Shown: piece by piece, positions 9,304 through 18,287 of the stretch
How the letters are laid out: every line of letters begins with the position of its first letter
Position numbering within the stretch: position 1 is the stretch's first letter
Virus record (IMG/VR): IMGVR_UViG_3300012582_000005
Span: 126,001-190,000 of that record
Length of the DNA stretch: 64,000 nucleotides
Reading direction: 5' to 3' (one strand)
Origin: a virus
The notes under the pieces: generated by a model
Seen by the model: the letters and a program-made list of their open reading frames with translations, nothing else
Databases searched by the model: none
Told to the model about the DNA's origin: nothing
Made by a program: the position numbers and the translations under genes

Positions 9304-10977
9304 CTATGCTATATAATTTGGAACTATTTTTCCAATTAACTCAGAATCAACATCATCATCTGCTAAATCATCACCCAAAGTAGCATTATATTTTGATAAA
9401 TACTCTGATGCTATTCGTTGCTTATATGAAGCAGGTTTTCCTGCTCTTTTATTAATTAACATTTCTATTATATTATCTTCTGTACCAGGTCCATCTATAC
9501 ACCAATGTAATACATTAGCATCTGTTTCAGCATCTTGTAAATATGTAGTTAAAATATCAAGTAAATTAAATTGTGTAGTATAATTCTTTCTCATATTCCA
9601 AGCAACATTAAATCCAGTACCAGCTATTGCAAAAAGTGCAACAGGCGAAAGAATAGAAGAAGTAAATATAGATTTAGTTGCATCCGACCAAGAGGATTCA
9701 TATTTTCCATCAAAAGCAAATTGAAATAAATTACTATTTGTATTTTTAAAATATAATTCATTTATACCATGAATTGCATTAGAATTATCAGCATTGTTTA
9801 CTATTAAAGCTAAAACTGTGTTAGGATTATTATACCAAGCATTTCCTGCATTTTTTAGAGTTTCTAATGACATATCTTTACCGCGTACATCCTTTATAAT
9901 ACCTTTTCTGTTTTCAATAGTTACGGACTCTCTTTCAATACCTAAAGCAATTTTAACTTTTGACATTTTAGCTATATCTTTAATTATAGCACCATTAACA
10001 TCTAAATTAAATACTTCTTCTACAATTTTACCTAAATTTGAAAATTGTAATTTTATTGTTTTACCATCGTTAGCTAAAACTTTAACTTTCACATCATTTT
10101 TAGATACTACTGCTTCAAATATTTTATTTTCAAATAAAGATGCAACAGTCTTTGAATTTAAATAACTACCTACTTTAATTGAAGTTAATTTGTTAACATT
10201 ATTTACTATTGGTGTTGAAGTTGAAATAATTTTTAACCCTTTTATCGGATTACCCGATAAATCCATAATTTTCTCCCATGTTAAAGGTCCAACTACACCA
10301 TCATCTGCTAAATTATTAGCAATTTGAAATTTCCTAACTTCTAATGAAGTATTATTTCCAAATTTACCATCAAGTATTAAATTACTTTTATTATTAAAAT
10401 TTAAAAACTCTTGTACAAACAGAACATATTCTTTCTTACTTGTATATAATGAATTCATGTCAGCAATTTTTAATAATGGTACACCATTTTTAACACCATC
10501 TGTTTTAATTAAATTAATAACAGATACCCACTTCTTATTAAAATCTTCCCATGATATTTTTTGTATATTTGTTTTAGGCTCAGTTTTAACCTCTACTTTT
10601 TTATCATATTTTTCTTCTGGTTTAGATACTTCTACATCCGCTCCTTTACTAATTAAAAGATTCAATATGTCTTCTTTTTTACCTTGCTCAAATAAGTCAG
10701 ATTTAATGTAAACTTTAATTTTTTCATTACTATCCTGCTTATATTTAAAAAGTACATTTTTTCCTCTTCTATCTACTACTATAATATCATCATTTTTAAT
10801 TCTAACTTTATTATTTAAAATATCTGAAATATTTTCAATACCTTTGATATATGTAAAAATGTCATTTAAAAATGCTTTTTCTTCATCTTTAGACATACCT
10901 TTATTCTTTATAAGAATAGACTCATTTTCAGTAGCCTCATTAATAGAAAAATTACCGTATTTCTTTAAATACTTCAT
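9304..10977 (-). CDS. peptidoglycan-binding protein with C-terminal annexin-like repeat
   Basis: 557 aa. Residues 1-14 (MKYLKKYGNFSINE) match a short N-terminal peptide found on several unrelated proteins in this window and resemble a T4-type capsid-targeting peptide. Residues ~184-240 form a PG_binding_1 domain (a FVQEFLNF helix, LDGKFGNNT, a VRKFQIANNL helix, DGVVGPLTWEKI). Residues ~485-550 resemble one annexin repeat: DANVLHWCIDGPGTEDN, then an IIEMLI-KR helix, a YKQRIASEYLSKY helix and a DDLADDD-SELIGKIV end. A hydrophobic segment near residues 445-460 (ILSPVALFAIAGTGF) might be membrane-associating. No hydrolase motif is evident. The likely role is a virion or injected protein that contacts the cell wall and possibly the membrane. 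The annexin match is read by eye. Confidence 0.6.
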   Translation of the reverse strand: MKYLKKYGNFSINEATENESILIKNKGMSKDEEKAFLNDIFTYIKGIENISDILNNKVRIKNDDIIVVDRRGKNVLFKYKQDSNEKIKVYIKSDLFEQGKKEDILNLLISKGADVEVSKPEEKYDKKVEVKTEPKTNIQKISWEDFNKKWVSVINLIKTDGVKNGVPLLKIADMNSLYTSKKEYVLFVQEFLNFNNKSNLILDGKFGNNTSLEVRKFQIANNLADDGVVGPLTWEKIMDLSGNPIKGLKIISTSTPIVNNVNKLTSIKVGSYLNSKTVASLFENKIFEAVVSKNDVKVKVLANDGKTIKLQFSNLGKIVEEVFNLDVNGAIIKDIAKMSKVKIALGIERESVTIENRKGIIKDVRGKDMSLETLKNAGNAWYNNPNTVLALIVNNADNSNAIHGINELYFKNTNSNLFQFAFDGKYESSWSDATKSIFTSSILSPVALFAIAGTGFNVAWNMRKNYTTQFNLLDILTTYLQDAETDANVLHWCIDGPGTEDNIIEMLINKRAGKPASYKQRIASEYLSKYNATLGDDLADDDVDSELIGKIVPNYIA

Positions 10978-11040
10978 AATATAGAAGATGTACTTTTTTG
11001 TATATATTCTATATATTAAATAGGGAATTGCTAAAATAAA

Positions 11041-11064
11041 AAGAGGAGCTAATTAGCTCCTCTT
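11041..11064 (-). terminator. terminator, 24-base perfect palindrome overlapping the end of a gene
   Basis: AAGAGGAGCT-AATT-AGCTCCTCTT is its own reverse complement, with T-runs on both sides. The TAG stop of the 866-aa peptidase gene (11049-11051) lies inside the stem, so the last codons form half the hairpin. Confidence 0.8.
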
Positions 11065-13649
11065 TTTTTAAATGGTACTTTATCTTTAATTTCCTCCCAA
11101 AATTCATCAAATGAATTAATAGAATTAACACCGCTAAAATATAAATTTTCCATTCTATCAACCTGTTTAACGCCTGTATTTGTTTCTGGTAAATCTTTAT
11201 ATTTAACCAATTTAACGACTGACTTATTTTTATTTTTACCACAGTGTATAAAGAAATTTTTATCAGTTTCTTTATGATAATAAAAACATCTGAATTTACT
11301 ATCTACCAAATCAAAATACGTTGATACATTATCTTGTGTAAATGATACTACTTCTCTCTTTTTAAATTTAACATGTAATTGAACATCTTTCCATATATCA
11401 TCAAATGAATTATACACCGCACCATCAACAATAGTGTTAAATTTTCCATTTATTCTTTCCCACAAATAAACTATATTGTTTTCAAGAATATCAAAATAAT
11501 ACTGTATATTGGTATCTTCTGTTAAATAATGTCTACTTCTTAGTTGTTGTTCCTTAAAATTAAAAACCCTACAAACATTATCATTTGTAAATGGTATTTT
11601 TAAAGATTCTTTTGATAAAACTGGTTTAGATTCATTTTTTTTAAAATCTACCTTATCTTTAATATCTTCCCAAAGTTTTTCGAATGAATTATATCTAACA
11701 TAATTAATAATAACTTGTGTTTTACCATTTAATTGACCAGATAAATCTACCATGTATACATACCCATCTTCTTCGATTTTAAAAAAGTATGATTTATCAT
11801 TTTCAGATTTGAAAAATAAACTTTTTTTATTTGCGTTAGTATGACTATTATCTCTTTCTCTTCTTTTTAAATTAAAGAATTTTTCGATATTATCTGATCT
11901 AAATGGAATTTTCAATTGAGATAGTATATCATCTAAATCATCCTCTCTCTTTTTAAATTCTACTTTATCTTTAATCTCACTCCAAAAACTATCAAAAGAA
12001 AAGAATTGTTTATTATAAACTAATGATGAAGATCCAGAATTCCTTTCCCAAACATAAGCTTTTGAATTTGGTGAAATCTCAATAAAATATATTTTTTCTC
12101 CATTAGGACTTTTATAGTAATTATCAACTGTACTTTTATTTACACTAACTTTTACTAAATCAAAATATTTATCAACATTTTCATGTGTAAATGGTATAAC
12201 ATTATTAACATTTACTACATCAAGTATCTTATTATAAGACTTAATTTTAGTCCCCCCATTAAAGAATGGATTTTCAGCTTTACCGTTTCTTCTAAATGGT
12301 ACGTATTCTCTAATATCAGCCCACAGTTCAGAGAATGATTTAAAAGTATTATCGTTGGCATATATCGGACTCACATAAGGTTCTCTATTTAAAACTTCCC
12401 ATATACCAACCCATTTATCATCAAATTCAAATTGAAACTCTCTTAAAGTCAATGGGTCTATAAATAATCTATTTTTGTGATTATCCATTATTTCTTCCAA
12501 ATCAAAATACTCACAAATATTGTTTTGATAGAATGGAATATTTTTTTGTTCTTCAATTGGTTTAAAAGAAATTTTTAAATCTTTTATAACATACCATAAT
12601 TCTTCAAATGTAGTTGGTAAATTATCTTTTTTAACATAATGCTGTATGAAATATGGATATACATGATACATATCTTCTTCAACAGCAACTAAATTATAAT
12701 CAATATTAATATAATAACTTTTACCATCTTCTGATTTATAGTAAATTTCTTCACCTTCAACAATTTTTTTCAAATTGAAGAACTTATCAATATTAGAAAC
12801 ATCAAATTCTAATCCACATTCACTAATAGATTTTTTCTTAATTTCTGCTTTAGGTTTTACATCATAAGAACGATATTCATCAAAATAGCTATCCCATTCA
12901 CTACTATAGTTATTATAACTTTTCCATTCTTTTTTAGAGAAGTCTCTATTAGAAGGTAATTTTTCCCAATCAACCAATGAAGCGGCTTTTGCAATTTCTT
13001 CACAGTGTACAATATCAATCTTTTCAGATGTTGTATGTTCACCCATAACTGATGCCGACAAATTAGTACACTCTGGTATTGCATCGATAAATGTATAAGT
13101 GTCCGTATATGATCCACCTGAATCAGCTTTATATTCTAATCCCGATTTAGCCATTTCTTTAGAAAGAGCTTCTGTGAATTCTGATGATGCACAAAGTCTT
13201 GAGCTTTGGTGAGTAATAATAGAGCCCCTATTTCTTCTATCAAAAGCTATCGCACGTTTAAACTTCCTAAAAAAGTCTCCATTATTTTCTAATGCCCATT
13301 TAGAACCTAAACGTCCACACTCTTCACCCACAAAGAAGTAATATGTACCAGGAACATTTTGTTCAATTAGATACATCAAAATACATACTCCTGCTTTATT
13401 GTCACCACCTAATATTGTTGTGCCATCTGTTTTAATCCAATTATCTTCAAAAACATGTGTAATTTTAGCTCTACTTGATACTGTATCTAAGTGACATGTA
13501 AAAAGCGTTTCAGACTCCCCTATAGTAATAGAATAATTACCTTTACCGTCTTTCTGACATCCTTCTGGTAGTAAATGTGTAATACTTTCCTCATATCCAT
13601 GAGGTATTACCCATTGTGTTAAATCTATAAAGGTTTTTTTAAAGTCCAT
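11049..13649 (-). CDS. M20/M28-type metallopeptidase with six C-terminal repeats
   Basis: 866 aa. Residues 1-~240 form a zinc exopeptidase domain of the M20/M28 clan: TCHLDT (His53, Asp55), GGDNKAG (bridging Asp83), the FFVGEE pair (Glu109/Glu110) and a C-terminal MGEHT histidine. Residues ~275-866 consist of about six diverged repeats of 85-110 residues. Each starts with IPF or VxF plus a [DE]N-[IV]-x-x-[YF]-F-[DN]-L-type helix, continues through YYKS-ExGKSYYF-like strands, and ends with a SFxExWxxI-K-D-KVxFKKRE helix. A 398-aa paralogue at 45008-46204 has the peptidase domain without the repeats. The repeats look like binding modules. A Bacteroidota promoter lies upstream. Confidence 0.75.
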   Translation of the reverse strand: MDFKKTFIDLTQWVIPHGYEESITHLLPEGCQKDGKGNYSITIGESETLFTCHLDTVSSRAKITHVFEDNWIKTDGTTILGGDNKAGVCILMYLIEQNVPGTYYFFVGEECGRLGSKWALENNGDFFRKFKRAIAFDRRNRGSIITHQSSRLCASSEFTEALSKEMAKSGLEYKADSGGSYTDTYTFIDAIPECTNLSASVMGEHTTSEKIDIVHCEEIAKAASLVDWEKLPSNRDFSKKEWKSYNNYSSEWDSYFDEYRSYDVKPKAEIKKKSISECGLEFDVSNIDKFFNLKKIVEGEEIYYKSEDGKSYYINIDYNLVAVEEDMYHVYPYFIQHYVKKDNLPTTFEELWYVIKDLKISFKPIEEQKNIPFYQNNICEYFDLEEIMDNHKNRLFIDPLTLREFQFEFDDKWVGIWEVLNREPYVSPIYANDNTFKSFSELWADIREYVPFRRNGKAENPFFNGGTKIKSYNKILDVVNVNNVIPFTHENVDKYFDLVKVSVNKSTVDNYYKSPNGEKIYFIEISPNSKAYVWERNSGSSSLVYNKQFFSFDSFWSEIKDKVEFKKREDDLDDILSQLKIPFRSDNIEKFFNLKRRERDNSHTNANKKSLFFKSENDKSYFFKIEEDGYVYMVDLSGQLNGKTQVIINYVRYNSFEKLWEDIKDKVDFKKNESKPVLSKESLKIPFTNDNVCRVFNFKEQQLRSRHYLTEDTNIQYYFDILENNIVYLWERINGKFNTIVDGAVYNSFDDIWKDVQLHVKFKKREVVSFTQDNVSTYFDLVDSKFRCFYYHKETDKNFFIHCGKNKNKSVVKLVKYKDLPETNTGVKQVDRMENLYFSGVNSINSFDEFWEEIKDKVPFKKRGAN

Positions 13650-13669
13650 GTATTTCTATAATTGAAACA

Positions 13670-13701
13670 CAAATTTATACAATTTATGTTAAAATACCAA
13701 A
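13670..13701 (-). promoter_or_regulatory. Bacteroidota-type promoter for the repeat-bearing peptidase
   Basis: On the minus strand TTTG (13698-13701), 20 bases, then TAAATTTG (13670-13677), about 20 bases before the ATG at 13649. Spacing and both elements are the same as at 9243-9274. Confidence 0.7.
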
Positions 13702-13754
13702 TAAAATCGAATATTTATTTACACAACACTATTTTTATCTTTTTCGCTTCTTGC

Positions 13755-14162
13755 TCAAAATAGTGTGTAAAATTTTTCAGTTATATTAATTTGAAAGAAA
13801 AAATGATTTACAACAGGAAACGCAATTAATACAAAATGAAGAATTCTTATAAATTTATTCAAATTAATATTTAAAATAGTAGGATTTGTTATCCAATTAT
13901 ATTTTCTGTGAACTATTCTAAGCAAGTATATTAAAACAATATAAAAAATAAAGTATATCATCATGCTATGTTGAAATATTCCAATTAAAATCCATAGTAT
14001 AAATAAATTAAATTTATAAAAATTCTTACTATTCATACTAATAACTTTATTGTTATCAACAACGCCTTTATTATTTAAAATTGAACTATAATTAATATTC
14101 TTTATTGTAAATAATATCAATAAAGAATTTATAGCACCCCATATGTAAAATAGTGTTATCAT
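13755..14162 (-). CDS. small integral membrane protein, 135 aa
   Basis: Three to four hydrophobic segments are visible: residues ~2-20 (ITLFYIWGAINSLLILFTI), ~50-66, ~68-85 (MMIYFIFYIVLIYLL) and ~108-124 (FIRILHFVLIAFPVVNHFF). No signal peptide cleavage site and no recognised family. It begins directly after the stop of the upstream minus-strand gene, so it is the last gene of an overlapping small-gene operon (15300 to 13755). It could be a holin-like or superinfection-exclusion protein, but nothing in the sequence decides this. Confidence 0.55.
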   Translation of the reverse strand: MITLFYIWGAINSLLILFTIKNINYSSILNNKGVVDNNKVISMNSKNFYKFNLFILWILIGIFQHSMMIYFIFYIVLIYLLRIVHRKYNWITNPTILNINLNKFIRILHFVLIAFPVVNHFFFQINITEKFYTLF

Positions 14163-14163
14163 A

Positions 14164-14508
14164 TTATTCGTCCTCTAAGAAATCTTTTAATACATCTCTT
14201 CTTAAAAATATTGGTATTCTATTTTTTATTTCTAAATCAACTATTTCTTCATGATGAAGTAGTTGATTATTTTTATTTATAACTTTAAATAACCAAATAT
14301 CAACACTGCTCCCTGATACATATTTCTTTCTCAAATAATATCTTATCTCACCATTTATATTTCTAAAAAATTTAATATTATCTTCATCCAATGCTTTAAA
14401 TCCAAATTTTTCTGGTTTAAATGTATGTAAATATGTTGGTTTATAACTATTAGTATTCGGTAATGATGATGAAAAGTCATCAAGATTTAAATCTTCAAAT
14501 AAACTCAT
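14164..14508 (-). CDS. hypothetical protein, about 114 aa
   Basis: An upstream in-frame ATG exists at 14529, but the start at 14508 (MSLFEDLNLDD) is preferred because it overlaps the TGA of the upstream gene as ATGA, the arrangement repeated in this operon. The N-terminus is acidic with Ser/Leu repeats. The C-terminal part is beta-rich with several Arg/Lys. No family recognised. Confidence 0.55.
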   Translation of the reverse strand: MSLFEDLNLDDFSSSLPNTNSYKPTYLHTFKPEKFGFKALDEDNIKFFRNINGEIRYYLRKKYVSGSSVDIWLFKVINKNNQLLHHEEIVDLEIKNRIPIFLRRDVLKDFLEDE

Positions 14509-14804
14509 TTTAAAATTTCCTTTATCCACGTTTTTACATAATATGGCATTCTACTTTTATTATCTTTTACTTGATTTTTTATTGTATGTGTTAGTAAAAC
14601 TATTTCATTCCATTCGGGATATAATGTATACCTATCTATAATAAACATATCAACATCAATACCATCAAAATCACTATAATATCTCAATACAATAGTCTCG
14701 TTATTAATTATAGCTTGATAATTATCTTCAATAGCTACCCATTGAAGAATACCACTTTTGGTATCATTAATTAATTTATTAATGAATTTAGTTGTCTTGT
14801 TCAT
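14505..14804 (-). CDS. hypothetical protein, about 99 aa
   Basis: The preferred start is the ATG at 14804 (MNKTTKFINKL), with a purine-rich GGGATAAG upstream; an in-frame ATG at 14843 would add 13 residues. The protein has a beta-rich core with acidic patches (YYSDFDGIDVDMFIID) and a basic C-terminus. No recognised domain. Its TGA stop overlaps the next gene's ATG. Confidence 0.55.
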   Translation of the reverse strand: MNKTTKFINKLINDTKSGILQWVAIEDNYQAIINNETIVLRYYSDFDGIDVDMFIIDRYTLYPEWNEIVLLTHTIKNQVKDNKSRMPYYVKTWIKEILK

Positions 14805-14876
14805 ACTTATCCCGTATAAAAATTTTACTTCATAAAATCTCAAATTAACAATTGTTATACTACGCAGTATAACATA

Positions 14877-15065
14877 TTAATTTCCTATAGGAGTTTTATT
14901 ACAAACTATTTTACTTAGAACATTTATTATATCCAATTCTGAATATTCATAACCTGGCTCTTCCTTAGATTCAAATTCCATTAAAACTCGTTGAATAGCA
15001 ATAGATAAATCCATTCTTGCTCTATCTTGTCTCATTAATTTTTCGTATTTAGTTAACTTTCCCAT
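14877..15065 (-). CDS. small hypothetical protein, about 62 aa
   Basis: The reading frame is open from 15134, but the start MGKLTKYEKL at 15065 follows directly after the upstream stop (15067), as in the rest of the operon. A longer start would read Met-rich sequence inside the neighbour. Charged and mostly helical. No family recognised. Confidence 0.5.
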   Translation of the reverse strand: MGKLTKYEKLMRQDRARMDLSIAIQRVLMEFESKEEPGYEYSELDIINVLSKIVCNKTPIGN

Positions 15066-15066
15066 A

Positions 15067-15300
15067 TCAATTATTTTCTTCTGAACTATATTCATCATCA
15101 TAACCTTCATATGTTTCATCACAATCATAAACATGAATATTTTTAATTATATCGGGTTCTACTATAACAATTAAACCCATATCATTAGCTTTTATTTTTA
15201 ATTCTTCAATTTGATCACGAGCCTCGCCTTCATCAATATCTTGATTATGGTATTCAACCAAAATTGAATACATCTCTTTATAAAATTCAACTAATCTCAT
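15067..15300 (-). CDS. small acidic hypothetical protein, 77 aa
   Basis: The ATG at 15300 overlaps the TGA of the PRPP-synthetase-type gene as ATGA (15297-15300), which indicates translational coupling. The N-terminal half is helical (FYKEMYSILVEYHNQD). The last 20 residues are very acidic and Tyr-rich (YDCDETYEGYDDEYSSEE). No family recognised. Confidence 0.55.
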   Translation of the reverse strand: MRLVEFYKEMYSILVEYHNQDIDEGEARDQIEELKIKANDMGLIVIVEPDIIKNIHVYDCDETYEGYDDEYSSEENN

Positions 15301-16241
15301 ATATCAGATGTTAATTGTTTAACACTTACTTTCCTGCTTATTCCAGCAATTACTTTAGCCAACATAGGAGCAGATGAAAACACTTTTATAGTATCTCCCA
15401 TCAATTTACCTTCTATCGGCAAAGTATCAGATATAAACAGATTTGTTAAACACGATTTATTTATTTTTTCTATAGCATTACCCGATAGAACTCCATGCGA
15501 AATACATGCCGATACACCAATAGCACCTTTTTGTATAAGTATATCAGCACATTTAACCAAAGATCCACCTGTATCCACCATATCATCTACAATCATTACT
15601 TTTTTACCTTTAACATCACCCACTAATTCCATTGATGCTATTGAATTTGGTTTATCTCTTCTTTTATTCATTACAACCAAAGGAATATTTAATTTTTGAG
15701 AAAATCCAGATGCTCTTGTAACTCCACCTGCATCAGGTGAACATATAACCCAACTATCATCAATTATACCTTTTAAACACGGAATAAATACCGATTTTCC
15801 TTGTATATGTACCACAGGCATTTTAAAAAATCCTTCAATTTGACTAGCATGTAAATCAATTGTCATTAAAGTGTCCGCACCAGTAGATTCGATAACACTC
15901 GCTATTGCACCTGCGCCAATAGCACCTCTATGTTTATCTTTTCTATCCTGTCTCGAATAACCATAATAGGGAATTACAACATTAATTTGTTTCGCACCAG
16001 CTCTTCTTGCAGCATCAACAGTAAGTACTAATTCTACAATAGAATCTGAATTATGCGTAGAACCAACAATAAAAATTTTTCTGCTTCTTATAGATTCTTC
16101 AAAACCAGGAGACATTTCACCATCTGAAAATTTATCAAGAATCAAGTTTCCAAGATTTAAATTTAATTCTTTAGCGATATTTTCACCTAACGCTTTTGAT
16201 TGAGATAGTGCGAATATTTTGATTTCTTTCATATTTTCCAT
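15297..16241 (-). CDS. prs: ribose-phosphate pyrophosphokinase-type enzyme (Prs, or an Adps-like relative)
   Basis: 314 aa, close to the normal Prs length. Family hallmarks in order: FSDGE, a RAGAKQINVVIPYYGYSRQD block, TIDLHASQIEGFF (metal/ATP region), the CSPDAGGVTRA flexible-loop region and the VDDMVDTGG PRPP-binding motif. Canonical Prs makes PRPP from ribose-5-phosphate and ATP for nucleotide and NAD synthesis. Phage proteins annotated as Prs include ADP-ribose pyrophosphate synthetases (Adps) that rebuild NAD after host NADase defences, together with a Nampt-like partner. No Nampt-like gene is in this window. A TATATTTG (-7 match) lies at 16311-16318 on the minus strand, but its -33 element is weak. 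Starts at 16241 and 16232 are both possible. Downstream genes are coupled by ATGA overlaps. Confidence 0.85.
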   Translation of the reverse strand: MENMKEIKIFALSQSKALGENIAKELNLNLGNLILDKFSDGEMSPGFEESIRSRKIFIVGSTHNSDSIVELVLTVDAARRAGAKQINVVIPYYGYSRQDRKDKHRGAIGAGAIASVIESTGADTLMTIDLHASQIEGFFKMPVVHIQGKSVFIPCLKGIIDDSWVICSPDAGGVTRASGFSQKLNIPLVVMNKRRDKPNSIASMELVGDVKGKKVMIVDDMVDTGGSLVKCADILIQKGAIGVSACISHGVLSGNAIEKINKSCLTNLFISDTLPIEGKLMGDTIKVFSSAPMLAKVIAGISRKVSVKQLTSDI

Positions 16242-16358
16242 AAAATTTCTCTTTATTGAGTTTTTTGTGGTGATTGTTTCAAAAAAGAGTATATTTTTTT
16301 ATCCACAAAACAAATATAACAAAAATTGTTAGAAATAAAAAATAATTGTATAATTATC

Positions 16359-16964
16359 TTAAAAGTATGTATTTCTGACAATTAGAAGAGATTTTGGTAC
16401 TACACCTATAATAATACGTTTTATAATATATCTTAAACAACCCGATAAATTTTCTATCTTACATTTTAATATTATTACACCATTCGACGATCCAAATGTT
16501 ATATTAACATCTTTATTCAAATTTGAACCATTTATAGTTGCTGTACCACTTTCATTTATTATTTCCCATTCATATGTAAAATTATTATTTATGTCATATA
16601 CAGGATCAATAAAAAAATCATAGGTAGAATTTATCTCTACCCTTTTTTGTCCAAATATTCTTGTTGAAAATGGTTTTGGATAAATAGTTATTCCTATTTC
16701 TTCAAGTGTTTTCCAATCAGTTCCATTTGTTCCAGCATCTTCATCGTGTATAGTATTATAATGACTAAAACCTTCAAAAGCTAATATTTCTTTAGGTGTA
16801 GCATTATATGGAATATCTGGAAATAATCCTACAGGAGCTTCACCTATAATCAAAGAAGCTGATAAAGTAATTTTTTCATCAAATATTTCACCGTCATAAT
16901 ATATTATAACTCTTCTCACACCATTTATGGTTTTTACTAAGGGTGTAGGTATTGGTTTAGACAT
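16359..16964 (-). CDS. tail-fibre-like structural protein, 201 aa
   Basis: Beta-rich protein starting at 16964, 14 bases after the stop of the beta-helix protein upstream. Residues ~105-175 look like an Ig/PKD-type domain (a FFIDPVYDINN-FTYEWEI strand pair, then an NITFGSSNGVIILKC-type strand pair). The N-terminal part has a YYDGEIFDEK strand and a Pro-rich loop. Probably a virion accessory or fibre protein; no receptor-binding motif is identifiable. Confidence 0.5.
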   Translation of the reverse strand: MSKPIPTPLVKTINGVRRVIIYYDGEIFDEKITLSASLIIGEAPVGLFPDIPYNATPKEILAFEGFSHYNTIHDEDAGTNGTDWKTLEEIGITIYPKPFSTRIFGQKRVEINSTYDFFIDPVYDINNNFTYEWEIINESGTATINGSNLNKDVNITFGSSNGVIILKCKIENLSGCLRYIIKRIIIGVVPKSLLIVRNTYF

Positions 16965-16978
16965 AATAATTATTATTT

Positions 16979-18223
16979 TTATATAGTTGGATTGTATAAA
17001 AATCCAACACCACCATTTAATGAGTTTGTTAATGTTCCAGTTCCACCTATATCCAAACCACCATATACACTAATAAATTGCATATTCATATTATAATCTG
17101 AATACAATGAATTACCACCTATTGTATATATGGAAGATACTCTACCTCTCAATTTAACATTATCAAATAATGTCATATCTGCCGAATTAACATTATTTAT
17201 ATTAACCATTTTATATCCACTAGTAGAAGAAACAAAATATATAATTAAATTTGAAAATACATAACTATTAAGATTAAAACCATAAGTAATATCTACTACA
17301 ATAGGTGCATTTCTTGCACCATCCCCCACCGAAGCATTACCATAACCAAATATATCAGCATTTCTTACAAGTACCTGATTTGCATCATTAATAACAAGAG
17401 TTTTATTAGCTTTTGATGTAGATTGTAAAGATCCAGTACTATAACCATTAAATAATACACGACCACCACTTTCAACAGTTATAGTATCACCATGTCTACT
17501 TAGAATTCTTTCTGTAAAGTTAAATACTACACTCGTTGATGGACAATTACCAATACCAAGTAATTTAGAAGTCGTAATAGTTGATGATGATGTGCCATGC
17601 ACTAACTTAACAAAATTAAATTGTCTTGAATGAACTGGATATGATTGTGTATGTTGCGCATAAAATGCATATCCATTTGCAGTAAACGTACCACTATAAC
17701 TAATAACAAACTGTCCAAATCCAAAAATATCACCATCTGTTGTAGAATTTCCAATATACAATCCATATGTACCGTTATAATTTATAAGCGTATTTGGATG
17801 GAAGTAATAACTATAGCTTGCGCCTGGATACATCAAACCATATGGACAATCAGTATCATCCAAATTATATGTACCTGGTAAAACTTCTATTAATGCTCCA
17901 TAATTAAGTCTTGCTACGTTTATAGCAGCTCCAATAGTTTCAAATGGCATAAGAATATTTCCTATTTGTGCAGTATTATCATCACCACCATATCCAACAA
18001 CATAACAAGTTAACGCTGAAAAACCACCAATGGTAATATCACCAACCATCCCATTAACAGAAGTTACTGCTCCAAAAGGATACCAATTAACACCATTATC
18101 TTGTGTATATTCCCATATATCAGTTGTGGAATTAAATCTAATCCTTCCTGTAACAATTGGCGCACTACCATGTGATTGAACTTCAGCCCCAGATACAAAG
18201 ACTATATTATCAAGTTTCTTCAT
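16979..18223 (-). CDS. tail spike/fibre-like protein with right-handed beta-helix
   Basis: 414 aa. The N-terminus (RIRFNSTTDIWEYTQDNG) is a capsule-like module common on phage fibres. From residue ~75 it shows the signature of pectate-lyase-type beta-helices: GNILMPFETIGAAINVAR, then IEVLPGTYNL, then many Gly/Asn/Ser-rich rungs. No catalytic residues of a known depolymerase can be assigned by eye. It is the first gene of a minus-strand unit reading from the divergent region 18224-18287 and is followed at 14 bases by another beta-rich structural gene. Confidence 0.6.
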   Translation of the reverse strand: MKKLDNIVFVSGAEVQSHGSAPIVTGRIRFNSTTDIWEYTQDNGVNWYPFGAVTSVNGMVGDITIGGFSALTCYVVGYGGDDNTAQIGNILMPFETIGAAINVARLNYGALIEVLPGTYNLDDTDCPYGLMYPGASYSYYFHPNTLINYNGTYGLYIGNSTTDGDIFGFGQFVISYSGTFTANGYAFYAQHTQSYPVHSRQFNFVKLVHGTSSSTITTSKLLGIGNCPSTSVVFNFTERILSRHGDTITVESGGRVLFNGYSTGSLQSTSKANKTLVINDANQVLVRNADIFGYGNASVGDGARNAPIVVDITYGFNLNSYVFSNLIIYFVSSTSGYKMVNINNVNSADMTLFDNVKLRGRVSSIYTIGGNSLYSDYNMNMQFISVYGGLDIGGTGTLTNSLNGGVGFLYNPTI

Positions 18224-18243
18224 TTATTAATGCTTTGATTTTT

Positions 18244-18257
18244 ATTATATATTAAAA
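18244..18257. promoter_or_regulatory. divergent late-promoter-like box (TTATATATTAAAA)
   Basis: In the 64-base gap between the divergent structural genes at 18223 (minus) and 18288 (plus), a near-palindromic TATATATTAA box with flanking T- and A-runs is present. It resembles the boxes at 2541, 23218, 56234, 60126 and 61439. Confidence 0.4.
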
Positions 18258-18287
18258 AACAGCAGTAAAAAAATAATATATAGAAGT

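Noticed and set aside
11009-11242. 77-codon ORF in a second frame at the 3' end of the repeat-bearing peptidase
   Set aside because: Runs through the terminator palindrome and overlaps a clear coding frame.
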